DNA of 26,778 bases, taken from contig URGW01000043.1 in assembly GCA_900547475.1 (NCBI GenBank), positions 1 to 26,778 of the forward strand, written 5' to 3'. The DNA is from an uncultured Clostridium sp. (GTDB lineage Bacteria > Bacillota > Clostridia > Clostridiales > Clostridiaceae). Below the pieces are notes generated by a model. It saw only the letters and a list, made by a program, of their open reading frames with translations. It ran no database searches and was not told the origin of the DNA. A program made the translations under genes and the position numbers. Of this stretch, positions 8,069 to 16,929 are shown piece after piece (the stretch's first letter is position 1; the number at the start of each line of letters is the position of its first letter).

Positions 8069-8851
8069 ATGAGGGTAATGTCTTTCAATTTAAGAAGTGA
8101 TTTTATTTTAGATTTTAAAAATAGATGGGATGATAGAAAGCATATAGTTTATGAGATAATAGATAAGTATGAATGTGATATTATAGGAGTTCAAGAAGTA
8201 AATAATAAAATGTATGAAGATATAAGTTCAAATATAAAGAATTATAATATTATAGGAAGTGCAAGAAGTAAGAAGTTTTTTTCAGAGAGAAATAATTTGT
8301 TTATTAAAGAAGGTCATAATATATTAAAACATAAAACATTTTGGTTGTCTAAAAATCCAGATAAAGTAGGAAGCCAACTTTGGTATTCATTATATCCAAG
8401 AATTTGCACAACTGCTGTGGTAGAATTAAAAAGTGGAGAAAGGGTGAGAATATATAATACTCATCTTGATTGCTTTTTGCCTCAAGCTAGAGACTTTGGA
8501 TTAAAGAAGTTAGGACAATTTGTTGAGAAAAATCGTAAAGAGGAAAAATTACCTATAATTATAATGGGAGATTTTAATGCAACACCAAATAGTAAAATTA
8601 TTAAAAAATTTGTGGCTGGTGAGTATAGCACTAATAGATTTGTAGCAGTACAAGAGGTAAAAAAGGAACTATATAATAAATCAACTATGAGTAGTTTTAA
8701 AGGTAAAGAGAAAGGATTACATATTGATTATATTTTTGTTAGTGAGGATCTAGAAATTGTTGATGTTGATATAGTTAAAGATAATATTAATGGAAAATAT
8801 CCATCAGATCATTATCCATTAATTGCAGATATTAAAATGAAAAATAAATAG
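8069..8851 (+). CDS. Endonuclease/exonuclease/phosphatase family protein
   Basis: A 260-residue EEP-fold (DNase I-like) Mg2+-dependent phosphoesterase, started by ATG after AAGGAGAG. All core motifs are present: N7 in MSFNLR, QE at 42-43, H132 in NTHLD, D168 and N170 in GDFNATP, D220 in IDYIFVS, and the C-terminal SDHYP with D247-H248. There is no signal peptide, so it acts in the cytoplasm. Family substrates include nucleic acids, phosphoinositides and sphingomyelin; this short single-domain form does not tell which. It is monocistronic with a terminator at 8855-8891. A TATAAT lies at 8026-8031, 38 bases before the start. Confidence 0.87.
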   Translation: MRVMSFNLRSDFILDFKNRWDDRKHIVYEIIDKYECDIIGVQEVNNKMYEDISSNIKNYNIIGSARSKKFFSERNNLFIKEGHNILKHKTFWLSKNPDKVGSQLWYSLYPRICTTAVVELKSGERVRIYNTHLDCFLPQARDFGLKKLGQFVEKNRKEEKLPIIIMGDFNATPNSKIIKKFVAGEYSTNRFVAVQEVKKELYNKSTMSSFKGKEKGLHIDYIFVSEDLEIVDVDIVKDNINGKYPSDHYPLIADIKMKNK

Positions 8852-8854
8852 TTT

Positions 8855-8891
8855 AAAGGATAGCTAGAATTGTTTTTAGTTATCTTTTTTT
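8855..8891 (+). terminator. Intrinsic terminator of the EEP-family gene
   Basis: GATAGCTA (8859-8866) pairs with TAGTTATC (8877-8884, one wobble), followed by T7. Confidence 0.75.
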
Positions 8892-9011
8892 ATTTTGCTA
8901 GAAAGGTTAAATAAATATTAATTAATTTTAAAATAAGTAAAATATAGAGTATTATAGGTTAATAAATGTTAAAAAAACACATTTAAGTGTAAAAGTGATA
9001 TATAATTTGCT

Positions 9012-9027
9012 TTGTAAGTAATTACAA
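9012..9027 (+). promoter_or_regulatory. Small dyad between -10 box and ribosome binding site
   Basis: A TATAAT at 9001-9006 is followed by the perfect dyad TTGTAA (9012-9017) and TTACAA (9022-9027), directly before GGGGGA, the ribosome binding site of the surface phosphatase gene. It could be an operator or a small 5' stabilising hairpin. No clear -35 element was found. Confidence 0.35.
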
Positions 9028-9041
9028 GGGGGAATTTTAAA

Positions 9042-11246
9042 ATGATAAAAAGAACTAAAAAGGTAATGGCAGCGTTAATGGTAGCAATTATGATGACTAC
9101 TACAAATTATACTGTATTTGCAGCAGAAAATGATGGATGGACAGAAGCACCATATACAGAGGCAGCACAAGGTGGAGCTTGGGAAGCTTGGTGTGAAAAA
9201 TGGGAAACAATTAAAAATGATTGGACTCAATTATCAATTACACCAGGAAAAAACGAAACAGAATTAAATTTTGCTTGGTATTCTAATAAAGAAGAAACTT
9301 CACCTAAAGTAAGAATAAGCAAAAATTTAGATATGAGTAATTCTATTGAATTTACTGGAGAACAAAGTAGAGCTGTTACTAATCAAGAAACTAATGTGGA
9401 GTATGTATCAAATAAAGTAACTATAAGTGGTTTAGAAGAAAATACTACATATTATTATACTTATGGGACTAATGAAAATTGGAGTGAACCTGTGGAAATT
9501 AACACACAATCGACTAATAATTTTACTTTTTTCTTAGCAGGAGATCCACAAATAGGTTCATCGCTTAAAAATACAGCAACTGGTGAAACTGAAGCAATAG
9601 GACAAGAGAGAGCTGTAAGAAATGATAGTTTCAATTGGAATAATACTATAAAAAAAGCATTATCATTAGTGCCAAATGCAAGTTTTATGATTTCAGCAGG
9701 GGACCAAATTTCAATAAGAGATAAAAATGCTAATATGGAACAAGCTCTTGCTTATACTGACAATGAAATTGAATATGCTGGATATTTAAGTCCAGATGCA
9801 TTAAAATCATTACCAGTTGCGACTACAATAGGAAATCATGATGCTATTAGTGGAAATTATTCTTATCATTTTAACAATCCTAATACAAGTACTTTAGGTT
9901 CTACAGTAGCTGGTGGTAACTATCACTACAAATATGGAAATACATTATTTATTATGTTAAATACTAATAATACAAATGCACAAGAACATAAGCAATTTAT
10001 AGAACAAGCTATAGCTGAAGCTGGGGATGTGACTTGGAAAGTAGTAACTTTACACCAAGATATTTATGGGTCAGGGGAACATTCTAATGAACCTGATATT
10101 GTAGAATTAAGATATAAATTAGTTCCGATTTTTGAAGATAATGATATTGATGTTGTTTTAACAGGACATGATCATACTTATGCTAGATCTGAGATATTAA
10201 AAGGTGGAGTAAAAGATAGTAGTACATTTTTAACTGAAGAGGAATTTGAAGAATTTTTTGATATAGAATTTGAAAGTGATTATACTGAATTAGTTGAAGA
10301 TGAAAAATACTTAAATTACTTAGAAAGCATTGGAGATAAAAATGCAATACAATCAGATTTAATTGTTAAAGGTGAAAATATATATAATCCAGAAGGGATA
10401 TTATATATAACAGCAAACTCTGCATCAGGTAGTAAGTACTATAATAATGTACCAAGACAACAAGCTTATATTGCAAGCAGATGGCAAGAGGATGTACCTA
10501 CATTCTCAGCTATAAATGTTGATAATGTAAGTTTATCAATTAGCACATATAGAACAGATACTATGGAAAAAATTGATGATACAATTACTATTGTTAAATC
10601 CGTTGAATATGGAAATTTATTAGAAAAGATTGAAGAGGCAGAAGCTAAATTTGTAGATAAAGAAAAATATACATCATCAACTTGGGTTGCATTTGAAGCT
10701 ACACTTTTAAGTGCTAAAAAAATAGCTGAAGATACAAATCTTAATGAAGAATTAGTTTCAGAAGTTTATGGAAATTTAAAGGTAGCTATAGATCAACTTG
10801 CATTAAAGGGAGATACTACAGAGTTAAATGTTGAAATTACAGCAGCTGAAAAATTATTAAATAATTCAGTGGTTGGAAATGAAGTTGGACAATATCCACA
10901 AGAAGCTAAAGATGAATTAGTAGCAGCAATTAATACTGCAAAGGAAGTATGTTCTTCTGATGATGCTAGCCAAATAATTGTAGATGAGGCAGTTTCAAAG
11001 CTGAAAGAGGCAGTTAATAGATTTAAAAACATAGTTGTAGTTAAAGAAGAAGCTTCAGGTGGGATTACTAATAATGGAAGTGATGGTAATGAAACTACAA
11101 GTAATAATTCAACTTCAACAAGTAAGCCAAATAGCGGTGTAAATACTGGTGATAGTTCTAATATATTTGTTTATGGGATTCTATCACTAGCAGTAGTGGG
11201 AATAGTAGCATTAAACTTTAAGAAAAAGAAAGAAATAGTAAAATAA
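9042..11246 (+). CDS. Secreted purple-acid-phosphatase-like metallophosphoesterase with FIVAR repeats and C-terminal anchor
   Basis: A 734-residue surface protein. Residues 1-28 are a signal peptide (basic start, hydrophobic core, VFAA cleavage). Residues ~60-155 form a fibronectin-like N-terminal domain of purple acid phosphatases. The calcineurin-like catalytic domain (~160-390) has the metal ligands: D168 in GDPQ, D221 in AGDQ, N265-H266-D267 in GNHD, H338, and H376/H378 in GHDH. Two helical FIVAR modules follow (~525-600, ~605-675). A Ser/Thr/Asn linker leads to SGVNTGD (NTG at 701-703), a hydrophobic helix and the tail KKKK, a sorting-signal layout lacking a canonical LPxTG. A hairpin, then a YibE/F gene and a class B sortase, lie downstream. 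It probably releases phosphate from esters at the cell surface; the substrate is unknown. Confidence 0.88.
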   Translation: MIKRTKKVMAALMVAIMMTTTNYTVFAAENDGWTEAPYTEAAQGGAWEAWCEKWETIKNDWTQLSITPGKNETELNFAWYSNKEETSPKVRISKNLDMSNSIEFTGEQSRAVTNQETNVEYVSNKVTISGLEENTTYYYTYGTNENWSEPVEINTQSTNNFTFFLAGDPQIGSSLKNTATGETEAIGQERAVRNDSFNWNNTIKKALSLVPNASFMISAGDQISIRDKNANMEQALAYTDNEIEYAGYLSPDALKSLPVATTIGNHDAISGNYSYHFNNPNTSTLGSTVAGGNYHYKYGNTLFIMLNTNNTNAQEHKQFIEQAIAEAGDVTWKVVTLHQDIYGSGEHSNEPDIVELRYKLVPIFEDNDIDVVLTGHDHTYARSEILKGGVKDSSTFLTEEEFEEFFDIEFESDYTELVEDEKYLNYLESIGDKNAIQSDLIVKGENIYNPEGILYITANSASGSKYYNNVPRQQAYIASRWQEDVPTFSAINVDNVSLSISTYRTDTMEKIDDTITIVKSVEYGNLLEKIEEAEAKFVDKEKYTSSTWVAFEATLLSAKKIAEDTNLNEELVSEVYGNLKVAIDQLALKGDTTELNVEITAAEKLLNNSVVGNEVGQYPQEAKDELVAAINTAKEVCSSDDASQIIVDEAVSKLKEAVNRFKNIVVVKEEASGGITNNGSDGNETTSNNSTSTSKPNSGVNTGDSSNIFVYGILSLAVVGIVALNFKKKKEIVK

Positions 11247-11256
11247 ACTAAAAGTA

Positions 11257-11298
11257 AGTTTATCTCAAAATGAAATTTCTGCTGTTTTGAGATAAACT
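11257..11298. other. Perfect 14-bp hairpin without U tract between phosphatase and yibE/F genes
   Basis: AGTTTATCTCAAAA (11257-11270) is the exact complement of TTTTGAGATAAACT (11285-11298), with a 14-base loop. No T run follows, and the next ribosome binding site is only 13 bases on. It may be a processing or 3'-stabilising element that uncouples expression of the two genes, or a weak terminator. Confidence 0.6.
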
Positions 11299-11320
11299 CT
11301 AATTAAACTGGAGGAATATT

Positions 11321-12490
11321 ATGTTGACAGGTTTATTAAAAAATATAAGAAATAGAAAAGGAAAGATTATAGCAGGAGTTATTATTATATTATTTTTTAT
11401 GTTTTTATATTTTTTTAATAACATTGAAAAGGTAGAACTAATTAATCGTGCTGGAACGAGTTATGAAAAGGCTGTTGTTATAGAGATAATAGAAGATAAT
11501 CTTCAAGAAGATGGCTCAAGAATTGGATATCAAAAAGTTAAATTAAAGATATTAAGTGGAAAATTAAAGGGAGAGATATTAGATAGTACAAGTTTTGCTG
11601 GATATTTATATGGTGCGGATTGTACAGTAGGAATGAAAGTTATAGCTAGTATAAGTGAATATGAAGGAAGTGCTTCAGCATCAGTTTATAGCTATGATAG
11701 ATCTAATGTTATTTATATGTTTGTAGGATGTTTTTTACTTATGCTTTGGGTTATTGGAGGTAAAAAAGGTTTTAAATCAGCAATAGGATTAGTATTTACG
11801 TTTATATGTATAATTTATTTATTTCTGCCTATGTTATACAAGGGATATTCTCCGTTTTTATCAGCTGTAGTTGTAATAATATTAATAACAATAGTTTCAT
11901 TATATCTAATTGATGGAATAAGCAAAAAATCAGTTGCTGCAATTATAGGTACTATAATAGGAGTAATAATTGCTGGAATATGTGCAGCTGGATTTGGTCA
12001 TATTGCAAAGATATCAGGTTATAATGTTTCAGAAGTTGAAGAGTTAGTATTTATAGCAAGTAATACAAATTTGAAAGTTGGAGGTATATTATTTGCTGCC
12101 ATACTTATTGCATCATTAGGAGCTGTCATGGATGTAAGTATGTCTATAGCATCTACTATTAATGAGATATATATTCATAATAATAATATAGGTAAAAAAG
12201 AACTTTTTAAATCAGGAATAAATGTAGGTAGAGATATGATGGGAACTATGTCTAATACATTAATATTAGCTTTTACTGGTGGGTCAATAAATACATTGAT
12301 TTTAAATTATGCCTATGCACTAAGATATAATCAAGTTATAAATATATATGAAGTTGGTATTGAGATAATGCAGGGAGTTTCAGGAAGTATTGCTATAATA
12401 TTATCGGTTCCATTAGTATCCATTATTTCAGCTTATTTATTAACTTTTGAAAGAAAAAAGACTGTTAATACTGAGATGTATTATGAGTAA
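11321..12490 (+). CDS. YibE/F family membrane protein
   Basis: A 389-residue protein started by ATG after GGAGG. It has one N-terminal helix (~16-34), then an extracytoplasmic segment of about 90 residues (EKAVVIEIIEDN to SASVYSYDR), then seven or so helices. The last part carries the family-typical DVSMSIASTINEI segment and GRDMMGTMSNTLILAF, matching YibE/F-like proteins (PF07907). The biochemical role of the family is unknown. It overlaps the sortase gene by 8 bases, which implies translational coupling, and lies downstream of a surface phosphatase, so a role at the cell envelope fits. The context link is inference. Confidence 0.82.
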   Translation: MLTGLLKNIRNRKGKIIAGVIIILFFMFLYFFNNIEKVELINRAGTSYEKAVVIEIIEDNLQEDGSRIGYQKVKLKILSGKLKGEILDSTSFAGYLYGADCTVGMKVIASISEYEGSASASVYSYDRSNVIYMFVGCFLLMLWVIGGKKGFKSAIGLVFTFICIIYLFLPMLYKGYSPFLSAVVVIILITIVSLYLIDGISKKSVAAIIGTIIGVIIAGICAAGFGHIAKISGYNVSEVEELVFIASNTNLKVGGILFAAILIASLGAVMDVSMSIASTINEIYIHNNNIGKKELFKSGINVGRDMMGTMSNTLILAFTGGSINTLILNYAYALRYNQVINIYEVGIEIMQGVSGSIAIILSVPLVSIISAYLLTFERKKTVNTEMYYE

Positions 12491-13190
12491 AAAAATTAAA
12501 AATTTAATAAATATATTATTGTTTATAATAGTTATAATATGCCTTACAAAAATAATAGATAAAAATTATAAATATTATAGATCAAATAAAAAATATGAAG
12601 AAATTAAAGATATAATTAATATTTCAGAAGTTAATGGTAATATAAGTTTGAGAGATGAAAAATTAATGGCTATTAATTCAGAGTATAAGTTTTGGATTAA
12701 TATACCTAATACTGCAATAGATTATCCAGTAGTGCAAAGTGAAGATAATGAATTCTATCTAGAAAATAATTTTTATAGGGAAAAAGATATCGCAGGTACT
12801 ATTTTTATTGATTACAATAATGATATTTTTAATGATAAAAATTTGATTTTATATGGACATAATATGAGAAATGGTAGTATGTTTGCTGATATAAATAGAT
12901 TTAAGGAAAAAGACTTTTTTGATAATGTAAAAATAAAGATAATTAAAGATGGTAAAGAATATTTTTATGAAGTGTTTTCTGTATTTATAGAGAGTAGTAG
13001 TGAGATTAATCTAAAAAATAAATTTAGTAGCAATGATGAATTTAATGAATATATTAATATCCTAAAAAATAAATCAATTTATAAAAGCGAAGATTTTAAG
13101 AGTAATGTTTCAAATATAATTACATTATATACTTGTAGTTATGAATTTAAAGATGCAAGAACAATAGTATGTGCTTCGTTAATAGAGTAA
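12483..13190 (+). CDS. srtB: Class B sortase
   Basis: A 235-residue membrane-bound transpeptidase. I start it at the ATG at 12483, overlapping the yibE/F stop region by 8 bases; an earlier in-frame ATG at 12447 would lie deeper in the upstream gene. Residues ~8-27 form the signal anchor. The catalytic triad is visible: H126 in LYGHNM, C218 in TLYTCSYEF and R226 in DARTIV. TLxTCxYEF and the long insertion before the Cys strand point to class B. Sortases cut a C-terminal sorting signal and link the protein to peptidoglycan. The surface phosphatase two genes upstream is the natural candidate substrate. The anchor site specificity is not known. Confidence 0.9.
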   Translation: MSKKIKNLINILLFIIVIICLTKIIDKNYKYYRSNKKYEEIKDIINISEVNGNISLRDEKLMAINSEYKFWINIPNTAIDYPVVQSEDNEFYLENNFYREKDIAGTIFIDYNNDIFNDKNLILYGHNMRNGSMFADINRFKEKDFFDNVKIKIIKDGKEYFYEVFSVFIESSSEINLKNKFSSNDEFNEYINILKNKSIYKSEDFKSNVSNIITLYTCSYEFKDARTIVCASLIE

Positions 13191-13219
13191 AGAGGGCTAG
13201 AGTTTTAGCCCTCTTTAAA
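13189..13219. terminator. Bidirectional intrinsic terminator
   Basis: AAAGAGGGCT (13189-13198) pairs perfectly with AGCCCTCTTT (13207-13216), GC-rich for this genome. It overlaps the sortase stop codon and lies 15 bases from the convergent ABC permease stop. Confidence 0.88.
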
Positions 13220-13233
13220 TTTATTAATAAATA

Positions 13234-14505
13234 TTAAGAGATTTTTTCTTTTTTAAACCATTTTAATGCATTTTTTAATTTGATAGGATTTCCATACATT
13301 AAAGTACCTAATCTATAAATTTTAGCAGCACCAAGAGCTGTTAAAATAGTAGATAATAATAAGATAATAAATGAAATAATTATTTCTATATTAGATACAG
13401 TACCAAGTGCAACTCTTATAAGCATAGTCATGGAAGAACTAAATGGTATAAATGAAGCAATTTTTATTAAAAGACTATCACTATTAGTTAGTCCAAACAT
13501 GCTTATAAAGAATACAACAACAAAAATCATAGTTACAGGACCTATGCTAGAACTAATATCTTCTGTCTTTGAAACTAAAGCACCAAGAGCTCCAAAGATA
13601 AAAGAGTAAAATAAGTAACCAATGCTACCAAAGATAATAAATGTTAGAAGTATATTACTAGGAATCTTAAATACTCCATCTAAAAGACCATTCCAAGCCT
13701 TACTATTTAAGGTATAAGTTATCATACCAGATCCTAATATTATAGCAACTTGTAAGAAGCTTGCTAATGCAGCACCTATGACTTTACCAAATATAAGGCT
13801 ATTACTATTAGCACTTGTTACAAGAACTTCAATTGCTCTATTACTTTTTTCAGAAGTAACGGAAACAGCAATTAATTGACCATATAGTAATATCATCATA
13901 TACATTGCAAAAACAAATATATAAACATAGAAGAAATTACTTGCACTATCTTTTCCTAATATACTTATTTCTGATTCAAATGGGATATTAATAACTGATT
14001 GTAATTCATCAATATTTAAATTATTATTTTGGGCATACTCAATTTGATTTAATGTAGATAATATGTTTTCAAAAATCATTTGATTAGTATCAGTGAAACC
14101 CGAATTATCAACTAAGTATGAATATCTATTTAAACTTTCAACAATAAATCCAGCTTTAGCATCTCCAGATTTTATAAGATTTTCAGCTTCATCTTTACTA
14201 TTTACTATAGTCCAAGTTGAGTTTGGAAATGCAGTTTCAAGAATACGCTTATCACTAATAATATTATTAGTATCCATTATAATATAGCTAGTTTTATCTT
14301 TACTTTCATCTCCCTCTTCACTATTTTCAGTAATTTCGGAATTGTTACTTGATAGCTGAGGTATAAGTTTAGACATATCAAAAAATGAAGGTAGGGATAA
14401 TCCTACGATTAATAATATTGAAATAAGTATGGTAGTAATTAGATAGCCTTTATTTTTAAAATAATTGCTCAATTCAAAACTTAATACATTAAAAAATTGT
14501 TTCAT
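13234..14505 (-). CDS. natB: ABC-2 type transporter permease (NatB-like)
   Basis: A 423-residue integral membrane protein with one N-terminal helix (~18-38), a long extracytoplasmic domain (~45-185, acidic near NSEEGDESKDK) and five or six helices after ~190. This is the NatB/YhaP architecture. The segment AVSVTSEKSNRAIEVLVTSANSNSLIFGKV is the conserved coupling region of ABC-2 exporters. Its ATG overlaps the last base of the ATPase stop codon (TAATG), so the two are translationally coupled and form a two-gene export system. The Bacillus NatAB pair extrudes sodium; drug or peptide export is equally possible here, so the symbol is by similarity. Confidence 0.82.
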   Translation of the reverse strand: MKQFFNVLSFELSNYFKNKGYLITTILISILLIVGLSLPSFFDMSKLIPQLSSNNSEITENSEEGDESKDKTSYIIMDTNNIISDKRILETAFPNSTWTIVNSKDEAENLIKSGDAKAGFIVESLNRYSYLVDNSGFTDTNQMIFENILSTLNQIEYAQNNNLNIDELQSVINIPFESEISILGKDSASNFFYVYIFVFAMYMMILLYGQLIAVSVTSEKSNRAIEVLVTSANSNSLIFGKVIGAALASFLQVAIILGSGMITYTLNSKAWNGLLDGVFKIPSNILLTFIIFGSIGYLFYSFIFGALGALVSKTEDISSSIGPVTMIFVVVFFISMFGLTNSDSLLIKIASFIPFSSSMTMLIRVALGTVSNIEIIISFIILLLSTILTALGAAKIYRLGTLMYGNPIKLKNALKWFKKEKIS

Positions 14506-15419
14506 TATTTATCACCTGCCTTTAATACAAAAATATCTGTTAGTGAAGGTTCATATACTGAGAATTTTTCGATGTCGATATCATAATCAATAATACTTTT
14601 TAAAAAATCATTTTTGCTACAATTTTTACAAAGTTCTAATATTAAAAAATCCTTTTTTATATCATAAATACTAACCAAGTCAGAAAAATTCTTTTTGCAA
14701 ATATCCTTTAGTTCATTTAATGAATAATTATTAGCACTTAAAATAAGTCTATTTTTTCCGTACTCTTTTTTTATATCTTTTAAATTTCCACTTAAAGCAA
14801 TATTACCTTTATTTATTATTGCTATATCTTCACAAAACTCTTCCACATAACTCATTTGATGGCTAGAGAAAATAACAATTTTATTATCATCAATTAACTC
14901 TTTAACTACATCTTTAAGAATTTGTGCGTTAACAGGGTCAAGGCCGCTAAATGGTTCATCTAATATAACTATGTTTGGATTACAAACTAAAGTTTGAGCT
15001 AATTGAACTTTTTGTTGATTTCCTTTAGATAATGTATCAAGCTTTCTATTTTCATATTCAGCAATGCCTAATTTAGTTAACCATTTTTTTGTATTTTCTT
15101 TAGCCTCTTTTTTACTAATTCCTCTTAAAGTTGCAAGATATACTATTTGTTCTATAACTTTTTTCTTTGGATATAAACCTCTTTCTTCAGGTAAATAACC
15201 TATTTGATGATTGCGAGGTATGAAAGGTTTACCGTCAAATAATATTTCACCTGAATCACCTTTAAAAACATCCATTAATATTCTAATAGTTGTTGTTTTA
15301 CCAGCTCCATTCCTCCCAAGTAATCCTAGTGCTTTGCCACTTTCCACTGAAAATGAAATTCCATGTAAAACTTCATTTCCGGAGAAACTTTTTCGTAGAT
15401 TTTTTATTTCTAATTTCAT
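14505..15419 (-). CDS. natA: ABC transporter ATP-binding protein (NatA-like)
   Basis: A 304-residue ABC ATPase started by ATG after AGGGGGAC. Motifs: Walker A GRNGAGKT (35-42), signature LSKGNQQKVQLAQ (from 130), Walker B VILDEP (151-156) with SGLDP, and the switch histidine H187 in SSHQM. The last ~80 residues form the extra C-terminal domain (DUF4162-type) usual in NatA/CcmA-like exporters. It powers the adjacent permease, with which it overlaps by one base. Upstream on the minus strand is a dyad AATAACT (15455-15461)/AGTTATT (15469-15475) that may be an operator or part of the promoter. Confidence 0.88.
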   Translation of the reverse strand: MKLEIKNLRKSFSGNEVLHGISFSVESGKALGLLGRNGAGKTTTIRILMDVFKGDSGEILFDGKPFIPRNHQIGYLPEERGLYPKKKVIEQIVYLATLRGISKKEAKENTKKWLTKLGIAEYENRKLDTLSKGNQQKVQLAQTLVCNPNIVILDEPFSGLDPVNAQILKDVVKELIDDNKIVIFSSHQMSYVEEFCEDIAIINKGNIALSGNLKDIKKEYGKNRLILSANNYSLNELKDICKKNFSDLVSIYDIKKDFLILELCKNCSKNDFLKSIIDYDIDIEKFSVYEPSLTDIFVLKAGDK

Positions 15420-15664
15420 AGATATAGTCCCCCTTATTGAAATAAATAGAATAAAATAACTTTATAAGAGTTATTTATAAAAATGTTAAGAAGTAATTTA
15501 TAACTTATTATAAATCAAAAATCATAGGTGTGCAATACCTTATTAAGAAAATTTTAACAAATTATATAGTATAGTAAAATAGTATTTAGATATTTATTGA
15601 TATATTAAATTAACATAAACTTTGTTATAATGTAATAATAAGGGTATTTTAGGAGGTTATAAAA
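15420..15664. promoter_or_regulatory. Divergent promoter region natA / membrane protein gene
   Basis: No gene seen. It holds the 7-bp dyad at 15455-15475 near natA and, for the plus-strand gene, an extended -10 TGTTATAAT at 15623-15631, with AGGAGG at 15651-15656. No convincing -35 elements could be placed. Confidence 0.5.
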
Positions 15665-16144
15665 ATGGAAGATGTATTAGAGCAATTTATTGAGTGTGAC
15701 AAAAGTAAAACTTTAAGTAATATTTTGAAAGGCTTATCTATGTTATTTGTAGTTTTTTTAGCATTTTTTTTAACAGTATCATTATTAGCCTCAATAGTTA
15801 TGGGAATCATAGCTTTAGGATTATTTATTTTAAGTTTTTTAGTATATATTGAGTATGAGTATGAAATATTCAATGATACTATAACTATAAGTAAAATATA
15901 TAATGAAAGTAGGAGAAAAGTAGCTAAAGTAATTTCACTAAGTGATGTTAGAAATGCATATGAAAATACTAAAAATAATATTAAAAGTAAAGAGAAAAAG
16001 CTTTATTATAATAGCAATATTAAAGGATTATCAGTTTATACTTTTGAATTAAATGATAATACAAGTGTTGAACTTGCATTAAATGATAAGTTAAAAAGAC
16101 GAGTGGGAATTGTATATGCTCAAAAGATAATTCGTCAGGTTTAA
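15665..16144 (+). CDS. Two-helix membrane protein of unknown function (DUF6106-like)
   Basis: A 159-residue protein started by ATG eight bases after AGGAGG. Two consecutive hydrophobic helices (~21-41 and ~43-62) are followed by a cytoplasmic domain of about 95 residues beginning with EYEYEIFNDTITISKIYNE. That helix pair, then a YEY strand and an I/L-rich domain, recalls the DUF6106 family of clostridial proteins, but I recognise this only from overall layout. No catalytic motif was seen. It is monocistronic and closed by a hairpin at 16160-16212. Function unknown. Confidence 0.65.
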   Translation: MEDVLEQFIECDKSKTLSNILKGLSMLFVVFLAFFLTVSLLASIVMGIIALGLFILSFLVYIEYEYEIFNDTITISKIYNESRRKVAKVISLSDVRNAYENTKNNIKSKEKKLYYNSNIKGLSVYTFELNDNTSVELALNDKLKRRVGIVYAQKIIRQV

Positions 16145-16159
16145 TTAATAATATAAAGT

Positions 16160-16212
16160 TAAGCTTCTACATGATAGATTATAAAGTCTGTTATATAGAA
16201 GCTTATTTTATT
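16160..16212 (+). terminator. Intrinsic terminator of the DUF6106-like gene
   Basis: TAAGCTTCTA (16160-16169) pairs exactly with TAGAAGCTTA (16196-16205), followed by a T-rich stretch. Confidence 0.7.
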
Positions 16213-16301
16213 ATATTAAAATTATTTAAAAGCTATAAATAATTTTAATATTGGGAAGGATAATAATTTATATGAAGATTAAAAAAGAAAGGATGAAAAT
16301 C

Positions 16302-16454
16302 ATGATTGATAAAAAGAGTAAAAAAGATTATAGCAATGGTTTAATAGATGGTGTAATTCCTTGTGAAGAAGAAGAAAAGAAACTAAGACATGAAAATGAA
16401 CCAAAGTCAAAAAGCGGAATTACAGATATATTTAATTTTCCTAATTTAAATTAA
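16302..16454 (+). CDS. Small acidic/basic protein, unknown
   Basis: A 50-residue product from the ATG at 16302, with AAAGG nine bases upstream. In-frame alternatives are 16272 (AAGGA eleven bases upstream, 60 residues) and 16251. The protein is hydrophilic, with a run of glutamates (CEEEEKK), one cysteine and a C-terminal FNFPNLN. No family is recognised. It might be a real small clostridial protein because the ribosome binding site and frame are good, but there is no independent support. Confidence 0.4.
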   Translation: MIDKKSKKDYSNGLIDGVIPCEEEEKKLRHENEPKSKSGITDIFNFPNLN

Positions 16455-16533
16455 TTTTCATATTAATCCTTTTTATTGTTAGAAAAATGAATAAATTTAG
16501 AAAAAGTAGTTAATGATAAAAAGGGTGATATTT

Positions 16534-16929
16534 ATGTTTAATTTAATATACTTAGTATTAGGAATATATTTAATAAAGATTATAATAATAAGAACAAATA
16601 TGGAGTATAAAAAGAAAAAGAGTATTAATGGAATTTCATTGAAAAAATGTATTGAAAGTAAGGTAAAAAGTATTTTTGCTTATGAAAATAATATTTTTAT
16701 ATGCAGAAATAATAAAAATGATTATAAAGAAACTAATGATAATAAAGAAGAATGGAATTTAAAGAGGCATAAAGCTTTAGAAAAGGCAAAATATAAATGT
16801 GAAGAGTGTGGAAATATTACTAATTTAGAGGTTTATACTAAAGAAATTAACAATGATGAAGAATTAATAGTACTTTGTAAAATGTGCTACGAAAAGAATA
16901 TTGGTGCAATTAAATTACACTATCAATAA
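16534..16929 (+). CDS. Membrane-anchored protein with degenerate HNH/zinc-ribbon domain
   Basis: I start at the ATG at 16534 (131 residues), preceded by AAGGGTGA at 16521-16528; an ATG seven codons earlier has no site. Residues ~3-20 form a hydrophobic anchor followed by a lysine cluster. The C-terminal half follows the HNH pattern W-x3-R-x2-AL-x2-AKYKC-x2-C-x4-NLEV, and LIVLCKMCY: C89-x2-C92 and C115-x2-C118 can hold zinc. The residues normally His-His after LEV are Tyr-Thr, and the His after the last CxxC is Tyr, so nuclease activity is unlikely. It may have become a zinc-binding module at the membrane. A strong terminator follows. Confidence 0.65.
   Translation: MFNLIYLVLGIYLIKIIIIRTNMEYKKKKSINGISLKKCIESKVKSIFAYENNIFICRNNKNDYKETNDNKEEWNLKRHKALEKAKYKCEECGNITNLEVYTKEINNDEELIVLCKMCYEKNIGAIKLHYQ

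Noticed and set aside
7894..8088. 64-codon minus-strand ORF between the TPR and EEP genes
   Set aside because: Low-complexity Ile/Leu/Tyr composition from AT-rich intergenic DNA, with no ribosome binding site.
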